Assembly: GCA_023255955.1 (NCBI GenBank)
Contig: JAGDWD010000008.1
Span: 360,786 to 424,785, forward strand
Direction: 5' to 3'
Source: Desulfurococcales archaeon
GTDB taxonomy: Archaea; Thermoproteota; Thermoprotei_A; Sulfolobales; NBVN01
DNA length: 64,000 nucleotides
Shown here: positions 58,438-64,000 of the stretch, piece after piece
How positions within the stretch are numbered: position 1 is the stretch's first letter
Layout: each line of letters opens with the position of its first letter
Notes under the pieces: generated by a model
Database searches by the model: none
Seen by the model: the letters and a program-made list of their open reading frames with translations, nothing else
Told to the model about the DNA's origin: nothing
Made by a program: the position numbers and the translations under genes

Positions 58438-61106
58438 CGAATGTTCCTCATGTAAAGATCTAGAGGAAGTGCTCCCGCCACTTCATCCCACGATACACTT
58501 AATGGTGTTAGAAGCTGTTCGAGGGTGGATCTAGCAACCTTTATGTACTCATCTACATCTATCTCATCGATCCGCGCTAGCTGTATAGGTTTAACCTTCT
58601 CCCGGCTCTTAACCTTTACATAGTATATGACATCACCCGGCTTAACCTGCCTGTTAAAGGCAAGCAACATTTTAGCTGCTTTAACGTGGGGACCTTCAGA
58701 TTTGTATTCGTCTAGTTCTTTATTTAGTTCATTACTGTAAGCTACCTCCTCCAGGGAGAGATCCCTGTTCTTTAGCCTCATATATAGATCCCTCACCGAT
58801 TCCTTAACTTTCTCTTTAACGAACTCTATAGAGCCTATGTTAGGCTCTATAGTTTTAATAGCATCCACAACCTGGCTAAACGTGTTCTTAACTACTTCAG
58901 GTACATTCCTTTTCTTTCCCATCAAACCCTTAACGTCTATTCCACCATCACTCTTAACACCCACGTAGTTCTTCTTGAGTGCGAATGCTACTAGCTTATA
59001 CGTCTTGTCTACCTCTATTTCAAGCTTAAACTTCTCAGATACTTCTCTGATCAAGCTCTCTAGAGCTTCCCGGCTGGGATTCCATATAAACAGAGAATCC
59101 GTATCACCGTAGAGTACTTTCAGACCGTATTTGCTTGCTATCTCGAGTGTTGATGTTATGACATGTCTACCTATAGCTGTAACTGACTCTGCTAGTGCGG
59201 GAGTGTAAAATGGGAAGCTGGGATGTCCGAAGACCCCGTAACTGGCATTAATGAATACCTTCATTGCTGACTGAACTACGTCGTACCAGCTCCTAAGCTC
59301 CTCTGGAAGGCTCTTATCCTTCGATAGCTTCTTATATACCTTTACTCTGAACTCTCTCAATATGGAGATAGTGTGAGAGGTTATCCCCTCGAAATCTAGG
59401 CATACCTTATGAAGGTTCCTACCGGACTCGTCCTTAACGTCGATGACCTTCTGGCACAGGCCGGGTGGTGGATCAATAGTTTCATAGCTGAGATTCCACA
59501 CTACCATTATCGACGGATACAGTGAAGCAAAGTCGAGAACTGTTACATTAAAGTACACACCTGGTATGGGCTCTATAACTATCGCCCCAGCAAATCTCTT
59601 ACCAAGCTTAGAAGCGGTCTTCACCTCACTTTTAAGGGACAATATGTCGGACTGATTAGGTATTAGACAACCCCTCCTTCTGTGCTCCCAGAATAGTAAG
59701 CTCTTAATCCAAGCTGAGACTTTCCTCCTAGTAACGTCCTCTATTCCCATCTTAGATATACGCATTATGAGGACTACGAGCTTCCAGACTAGCTTATTGT
59801 TGAAGGTTACGAGCTTCAGGGTTAGCTCAGCATCCCTTAGGTTGTATTTAATTAGATCAGCGAGAGATAGAGAGGAGACGCTTACCTCGATCTCTACTTT
59901 TGATTCGCCTAGTAACGCTCTGGCTATAGCGTCCAATGTTTTCTCTTTGTAGGCAGATCCGAAAGCATAGTTTTGTATAGCCTCAATATCGAAGAATCTG
60001 TACAGATCTATGTGAGCTCCATGTCTTAGAGATACGTAGTCCTCAACGACTTCGAACGGGATGAGCGATCTTTCTATTCCTAGAGTTAGAGACCTATTTA
60101 CGATGTACGGTAGATCGAATGCGTCCCCGTTAAACGTGAGGACTATCTGATACATCTCAATTACTCTAAATAACTCTAGGAGCATTGACCTCTCATCTTC
60201 AAATACCTCTACTACGCAGTCCTTCGGTAATGAATTAAGATCCCCGAGCTCAGTTGACTGCCTAGCTAATACAAGCACCTTCTTTAATCCGTCAGATCCG
60301 GCTAGAGCTATGCTTATTATGGGGTAGTTAGATTCTTCAGGATCTGGGATCCTGGTCTCAATCGGTGTGAACACCTCGATATCTATAGCTAAGATCTTAG
60401 GGTCAGGAGGCTTTTCTTCGAATAGCTCAGCAAACTCCGTGAAATAGGATTTCTTCTCGGGTGAGTAACCTTCAGTAAGTTTTGATAGTAGAGCAGCGGT
60501 TCCCTCACTTATCTTGGTTTTACTCTTCATTATTTTCCCATTTGAGATAGTGTACTTCATGCCTGGTATGAGTAGATTATCGTAGATGTAGTTGTGGTGG
60601 TACTTTATTTTTGCTTCATATGCGTTACCCACATAATTTCTAATCTCTCTGACGGCTAAGGGGTCCTTAACTATGACCTTAGTTAGCACTACACGCTTCA
60701 TATTTAATAGGTTAAATTTCTCCACAGTCTCGAAGCCTTCGAATGATGGGTGTTCCACTAGCTTCCTATTTGAGGTAAGCTCCTCAGGAGGAGCATCAGT
60801 AAGGAAGTAAGGTTTATGCCCGACAGGATCCAGAACTATGTACGTCTTATTCTTATCTTCGGAGTAGAACTTCATGTAGGCCTTACCGAGCTCTCCCGAG
60901 TAGTAAACCCCCAATAAGTACGCATCTTTTACTTCATTTACTACCTCACGTGCTTGAGTATTCTCGGTACTATTACTAGAAGCTTTCTTACTGATCTTAA
61001 CCCTAATTACGGATGGGCCCAGGTCCTTCACTACATATTTCACTGCATATGACTCCAGGCTTAAGCCGGGAGCCTTATTGTTTCTAGTAGATTTAGGTAG
61101 AGCCAT
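58434..61106 (-). CDS. polB1: DNA polymerase B1
   Basis: Replicative family-B polymerase of the crenarchaeal PolB1 class. Proofreading motifs: Exo I LAIDIEVFTP, Exo II LTFNGDAFDLPYI, Exo III YNLRDAEL. Polymerase motifs: A LDFASLYPSIMV, B KVFINASYGVFG, C LYGDTDSLF. The N-terminal region GHKPYFLTD and DPLAVREIRN matches PolB1. The longest frame starts at 61349, but ATG 61106 (MALPKSTRNNKAPG) gives 890 residues, the usual size, and leaves room for the divergent M20 gene promoter. The extra 81 residues would read antisense to that region. Confidence 0.95.
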   Translation of the reverse strand: MALPKSTRNNKAPGLSLESYAVKYVVKDLGPSVIRVKISKKASSNSTENTQAREVVNEVKDAYLLGVYYSGELGKAYMKFYSEDKNKTYIVLDPVGHKPYFLTDAPPEELTSNRKLVEHPSFEGFETVEKFNLLNMKRVVLTKVIVKDPLAVREIRNYVGNAYEAKIKYHHNYIYDNLLIPGMKYTISNGKIMKSKTKISEGTAALLSKLTEGYSPEKKSYFTEFAELFEEKPPDPKILAIDIEVFTPIETRIPDPEESNYPIISIALAGSDGLKKVLVLARQSTELGDLNSLPKDCVVEVFEDERSMLLELFRVIEMYQIVLTFNGDAFDLPYIVNRSLTLGIERSLIPFEVVEDYVSLRHGAHIDLYRFFDIEAIQNYAFGSAYKEKTLDAIARALLGESKVEIEVSVSSLSLADLIKYNLRDAELTLKLVTFNNKLVWKLVVLIMRISKMGIEDVTRRKVSAWIKSLLFWEHRRRGCLIPNQSDILSLKSEVKTASKLGKRFAGAIVIEPIPGVYFNVTVLDFASLYPSIMVVWNLSYETIDPPPGLCQKVIDVKDESGRNLHKVCLDFEGITSHTISILREFRVKVYKKLSKDKSLPEELRSWYDVVQSAMKVFINASYGVFGHPSFPFYTPALAESVTAIGRHVITSTLEIASKYGLKVLYGDTDSLFIWNPSREALESLIREVSEKFKLEIEVDKTYKLVAFALKKNYVGVKSDGGIDVKGLMGKKRNVPEVVKNTFSQVVDAIKTIEPNIGSIEFVKEKVKESVRDLYMRLKNRDLSLEEVAYSNELNKELDEYKSEGPHVKAAKMLLAFNRQVKPGDVIYYVKVKSREKVKPIQLARIDEIDVDEYIKVARSTLEQLLTPLSVSWDEVAGALPLDLYMRNIR

Positions 61107-61242
61107 CCCTAACACTACCTTATTCCATACAAACCTATTAAAAACGAGTGGACAAACGTTCTCGACTGTAGAGGAGACGCTGGCACCAGCTAAAGTTATA
61201 GTTATTACCTCTACCACGATATCTTCGTATGGTGCTAATAAT

Positions 61243-62571
61243 TTGACCGGGATCGACGTGGTCAAGCTACTTAAAGATCTCGTATCATATATCAGTATCA
61301 ATGATCCAGACAAAGGTATTAAACCAAGCCGAGAGGTTGTTGACTTCATTAACGAGTGGCTGACACCTCTAGGACTCTCAACAGAGATAATAGAGTCTAA
61401 CGGGTACTACAGTATACTAGGTTTTCTCGGGAAGGAACCTCCCTGTGTGGGTCTCCTTGCTCACTACGATACCGTCCCGGTAGTAAGAGAGAGGTGGACG
61501 TACAACCCCTTTGAGTTGACGGTGGTTGATGGTAAGGCCTACGGTAGAGGAGCTCTAGACGATAAATCAAATGTTGCGGCTATCATGGTTGCCCTAGAGA
61601 GGCTTAGCAGGGTTAGCTTAAGGTGTGGAGTAGTATTTGCATTCACTGGTGATGAGGAGGTAGGTGGAAGGAACGGGGCCCACATAATATCTCAAAAATT
61701 GAGGGAGGCTGGTTCCCTCCCCAGGTATTTGATAAACGGTGATGGGGTTGGTATGGCCCCCATTATTAGGCGGAGGAAAGCTTTCAGTGTCGAGATAAGC
61801 TTACCTTCGAGGAGGTACATAGTGAGAGGCTTAATTAAGACAGCTAGGTTCACCTCGTACTACCCGGTTTCTCAGCATGCTCACGCAGCCTATTTTCTAG
61901 GTGGTGTCGACTCACACCCCTTAATAGCAGTATCTACATTAATCCGGGAAACCGGGGGGCTGATTAGAAGTCTCCGCGGAACCTTCTTGAAGTCTAATGT
62001 GGTACCGCCAGAGGTGGAGTTAGAGTACATTGTTCCGGACCCTAACGGCATCGAGATGGAGGTAGATGAGGGGCTTACTGACCTGGTTAAGGCTCTAGTT
62101 CCTCTCACTCGAGCACCCATAAGAACTAGAGCATTCAGCGAGTACGGGGTCTCAATAACACCGAACTTCTATAGCTTTGCTGAGGGGAAACATAAAGTAG
62201 TCATAGATGTACGTGCCATGGCTAGACACGAGGACGTAGAATCCGGGTTCAGAGAGGTACTTGAGAACATCCTTCCCGGAGCTGATCTTAGAATTAGAAC
62301 AGACCCTGGTGACTACCAGAACACATCACCTACTTCTAGAGTAGTTACATCATTAGCTGAAGCCTTGAAAGATGAGGGTGTGGAGGTCAGGTTAATTGAA
62401 GGTGCTGGTGCCAGCGACTCCAGGTACTTTACACCGTTCAATGTGGAGGTCGTAGATATAGGTCCGAGGGGAGGGAATATGCACGGCGATAACGAGTACG
62501 TTGAGTTAGAATCCCTAGTCAAACTGCCTAATGTGTACTACAAGGCGGTGAAACACCTGACGAATACTTAA
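61243..62571 (+). CDS. M20 family metallopeptidase / deacylase
   Basis: A zinc hydrolase of the ArgE/DapE/carboxypeptidase group. Metal ligands and active site: LLAHYDTVPV (His, Asp), GRGALDDKSNVA and GDEEVGGRNGAH (catalytic Glu and ligand), later AGASDSRYF and a C-terminal NMHGDNEYV. The frame extends left to 61078, antisense to polB1. I take TTG 61243 (MTGIDVVKLLKDLV), preceded by GGTG at 8 bases, giving 442 residues; GTG 61258 is the other option. Substrate (peptide, acetyl-amino acid or succinyl-diaminopimelate) is undecided. Confidence 0.88.
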   Translation: MTGIDVVKLLKDLVSYISINDPDKGIKPSREVVDFINEWLTPLGLSTEIIESNGYYSILGFLGKEPPCVGLLAHYDTVPVVRERWTYNPFELTVVDGKAYGRGALDDKSNVAAIMVALERLSRVSLRCGVVFAFTGDEEVGGRNGAHIISQKLREAGSLPRYLINGDGVGMAPIIRRRKAFSVEISLPSRRYIVRGLIKTARFTSYYPVSQHAHAAYFLGGVDSHPLIAVSTLIRETGGLIRSLRGTFLKSNVVPPEVELEYIVPDPNGIEMEVDEGLTDLVKALVPLTRAPIRTRAFSEYGVSITPNFYSFAEGKHKVVIDVRAMARHEDVESGFREVLENILPGADLRIRTDPGDYQNTSPTSRVVTSLAEALKDEGVEVRLIEGAGASDSRYFTPFNVEVVDIGPRGGNMHGDNEYVELESLVKLPNVYYKAVKHLTNT

Positions 62572-62678
62572 GATTAGCGAAGAGTAGATTTCCTCAACTT
62601 CCTTAGTTATTATTTAGCTCCTTAAGACATGAGCTTATAAGCTACAAATACTTAGTAAAGGTACTGGGGGGTCAAGAC

Positions 62679-62773
62679 AGCGGGGTGGGGTAGCCTGGTA
62701 GCCCGCGGGGCTCATATGGGTCACGCCCTGTGAGACCCCGAGGTCGGTGGTTCAAATCCACCCCCCGCTACCA
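62679..62773 (+). tRNA. Initiator tRNA-Met (CAT) with an 18-nt intron
   Basis: Acceptor AGCGGGG pairs with CCCCGCT, so the first pair is A1-U72, and the anticodon stem CGGGG with CCCCG has the run of G-C pairs that marks archaeal initiators. The spliced loop is CTCATAA, anticodon CAT. An 18-nt intron (62717-62734) lies at 37/38. The T arm GGTGG-TTCAAAT-CCACC and an encoded CCA complete the gene. A TATA-like CTTATAAG lies at about 62634. Confidence 0.95.
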
Positions 62774-62864
62774 ACCCCCCACCATATTAACCTGAAGGAC
62801 TGCCATCTTCTAGGATGTCCCTAGTTTCTCTGTTTAGAAACTCGAAGCGGCCCTTAAATACTAA

Positions 62865-63305
62865 CTACTTCCTCTGAGGCCGTGTACTGATTACCTCATC
62901 GATCACTATAGCGGCCACTACTAGTGGTAGAGATGTTAATAGAAACAGGATCACATATATTAAGTACTGAACGAAGAAGATGCCAGACTTTAAGAACACC
63001 AACAGGAACTCTAGAGATGTTAGATCTACTTTATAACCTAGAAAGAGCCCGGCAACAAGATAATACATTGTTAAGTATATGAACGTACCTAAGACTATCA
63101 CAAACACCATTTGAGTAAATACTATGGATGTACCTCCATATCGTTTTATTGTGACGTGGTAAAGTACTACGACCATACCTAAGCTAGAAACTATCGCTAC
63201 AATCAACCTCTCCTCAACTAAGTAGCCTACAACTAAAGCCAGTAACGCTAACGCTATTGAACATAGCAAAACCCCTAACACATCCCTAATGGACGGTAAA
63301 TTCAT
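62865..63305 (-). CDS. Small membrane protein with four hydrophobic helices
   Basis: A 146-residue protein with four predicted membrane helices: VLGVLLCSIALALLALVVGYL, VAIVSSLGMVVVLYHVTI, FTQMVFVIVLGTFIYLTMYYLVAGLF-like (in parts), and YLIYVILFLLTSLPLVVAAIVI. The ends are polar and basic. No family is recognised. It lies alone between two tRNA genes. Confidence 0.65.
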   Translation of the reverse strand: MNLPSIRDVLGVLLCSIALALLALVVGYLVEERLIVAIVSSLGMVVVLYHVTIKRYGGTSIVFTQMVFVIVLGTFIYLTMYYLVAGLFLGYKVDLTSLEFLLVFLKSGIFFVQYLIYVILFLLTSLPLVVAAIVIDEVISTRPQRK

Positions 63306-63674
63306 GTCCGAAACCTATAGAAAAGTGAACTAGTCAAGTAATAGATGTAGGATACGTGTATGCAAAGCTACTAGCTAGTTAATGTCTTTCTGAATATCTT
63401 GGTTAAGCCAATTAACTAATTAACTGATAATATAATCATAAATTAGCTGATCTCCTTTCCCCGGAAGACAAAGCTCCTGTTATAAGTCGATCTCACTAAT
63501 TCTCTAGGAGGTAGTTCTCCCCGCACCATTGCTGAGGACCTTGATGCTTATCCAAGCACATTAAACTTTATTGCTTCAGCTTCACTGCGTGTTTGTAGAG
63601 TAACCAAAGTCTATTTGCTAGGATATGACTGATAGAGAGCCCCAAGGTTAGTAGCAGAGTACCTAGGGGAAAAG
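63306..63674. other. AT-rich intergenic region without a recognised gene
   Basis: A 369-base gap before tRNA-Gly. The part 63395-63450 is very AT-rich (repeated TTAACTAATTAAC and TAATATAATCATAAATTA). I see no origin-type ORB repeat, Cdc6 gene or convincing frame; the downstream part may hold the 3' trailer of tRNA-Gly. Confidence 0.4.
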
Positions 63675-63750
63675 TGCGGCGGCCGGGATTTGAACCCGGG
63701 ATCTCCGGCGTGGAAGGCCGGCGTCCTAGACCAGGCTGGACGACCGCCGC
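63675..63750 (-). tRNA. tRNA-Gly (TCC)
   Basis: The minus strand gives a complete intronless cloverleaf: acceptor GCGGCGG with CCGCCGC, D arm GTCCAGCCTGGTCTAGGAC, anticodon stem CCGGC with GCCGG, loop CTTCCAC (anticodon TCC), T arm CCGGG-TTCAAAT-CCCGG. The discriminator is A and CCA is not encoded beyond it. A TATA-like TTTTTATG lies about 25 bases upstream on this strand. Confidence 0.96.
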
Positions 63751-63959
63751 CATAGGGATTTTAGTGTGTAGACATAAAAAGTTGTGATATGACTCACCTC
63801 CCGCGCCGAGTCTTCAGCCAGTTAATGTTCTTGAATACCTTACGTCGTGGAGTCCGCTTCTAGGTCGTTACTTAAAATCTAACTATCCCACATCTTGCCT
63901 AACCCTACAACCCGGAGATTCTTTGAACTACTGAGCATGGCAGCTTACAAGGAGCGGTG

Positions 63960-64000
63960 TGGCGGGCCCGCCGGGATTTGAACCCGGGACCTACGGGTTA
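63960..64000 (-). tRNA. 3' part of a tRNA, probably tRNA-Asn (GTT)
   Basis: The window ends inside this gene. The minus strand shows the 3' anticodon-loop bases T-A-A, stem CCCGT, variable AGGTC, T arm CCGGG-TTCAAAT-CCCGG, acceptor 3' strand CGGGCCC, discriminator G and an encoded CCA. The loop end T-AA with discriminator G suggests Asn with anticodon GTT, but bases 34-35 lie outside the window. Confidence 0.85.

Noticed and set aside
61078..61242. N-terminal extension of the M20 peptidase
   Set aside because: These 55 codons are partly antisense to polB1 and do not resemble the family; TTG 61243 gives the usual start.
61107..61349. N-terminal extension of PolB1
   Set aside because: It would run through the M20 promoter and start region and lacks similarity to PolB1; ATG 61106 fits better.
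63568..63753. A 61-codon minus-strand frame
   Set aside because: It reads through the tRNA-Gly gene.
63794..63859. A basic 21-residue open stretch ending at 63794 on the minus strand
   Set aside because: It resembles a ribosomal protein tail but has a TAG just upstream and no start codon; it could be a decayed gene end.

Overview
The window is a 64 kb stretch of an archaeal chromosome, almost certainly from a hyperthermophilic crenarchaeote (Thermoproteota), most like a member of Desulfurococcales or a close relative. The evidence is the gene set: Rpo8, RpoK and TFE transcription proteins, family-B DNA polymerase of the PolB1 type, NMD3, aIF1A, aIF2-beta, L7Ae, S15, EndA, Trm56, Taw3 and TmcA; the archaeal CoA pathway (pantoate kinase, phosphopantothenate synthetase, CoaBC); short 37/38 tRNA introns; TATA boxes with short leaders; and many GTG and TTG starts. 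I cannot name a genus from the sequence alone.

Layout. 1-7.1 kb: end of a glycine-cleavage P-protein pair, a geranylgeranyl reductase-like flavoprotein, a DUF3782 coiled-coil nuclease-like protein, nicotinamidase, an AmrS-type radical SAM enzyme, then copy A of a ~306 bp structured repeat. 7.2-20 kb: OsmC; the CoA operon; GNAT acetyltransferase; Pno1; a tandem Hfq/Sm-like protein; Dph6; a zinc ribbon protein with signal peptidase; TopA, an M50 protease and RpoK; TrpRS. 20-30 kb: a degenerate DHH (RecJdbh/Cdc45-like) protein with S15, a metallo-hydrolase, TmcA and phosphoglycerate mutase, aIF1A-Rio1, NMD3-DUF424-aIF2-beta, then copy B of the repeat in inverted orientation. 30-40 kb: RNase Z, a SpoIIM-like membrane protein, a sugar nucleotidyltransferase, a degenerate GDPD, a 1198-residue S-layer protein with a coiled-coil stalk, an intron-bearing tRNA-Val, a pilin-like protein and two overlapping ribbon-helix-helix proteins. 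40-54 kb: HypE, DUF4443, a phosphoesterase, Taw3, PhoH-KH, Trm5, DUF2258, a pseudo-amidohydrolase, L7Ae, an e-MtaB-type methylthiotransferase, HerA-like ATPase, Rpo8, and the run PhoU-like/EndA/Trm56/TFE/C5-methyltransferase. 54-64 kb: a MoxR-VWA pair, a HEPN-like protein, a GT-C membrane protein, PolB1, an M20 peptidase and three tRNA genes.

Most genes serve core information processing, especially tRNA maturation: intron-containing tRNAs, EndA, RNase Z, Trm5, Trm56, Taw3, TmcA and the methylthiotransferase all lie here. I see no CRISPR array, intact transposase, phage or plasmid gene.

The observations I rate highest are: (1) three genes (aIF1A, topA and a MoxR ATPase) whose conserved N-termini extend upstream of every ATG, GTG or TTG, into a stretch where CTG is the best available start; (2) a ~306 bp non-coding element present twice in inverted orientation, with hairpins kept by paired changes, resembling a right-end or guide-RNA remnant of an IS605/TnpB element; (3) an exact 10-bp TGTACA-containing site at both the S-layer promoter and the promoter of the tandem ribbon-helix-helix genes, suggesting a cell-surface regulatory circuit; and (4) a perfect 15-bp inverted repeat just upstream of aIF1A.
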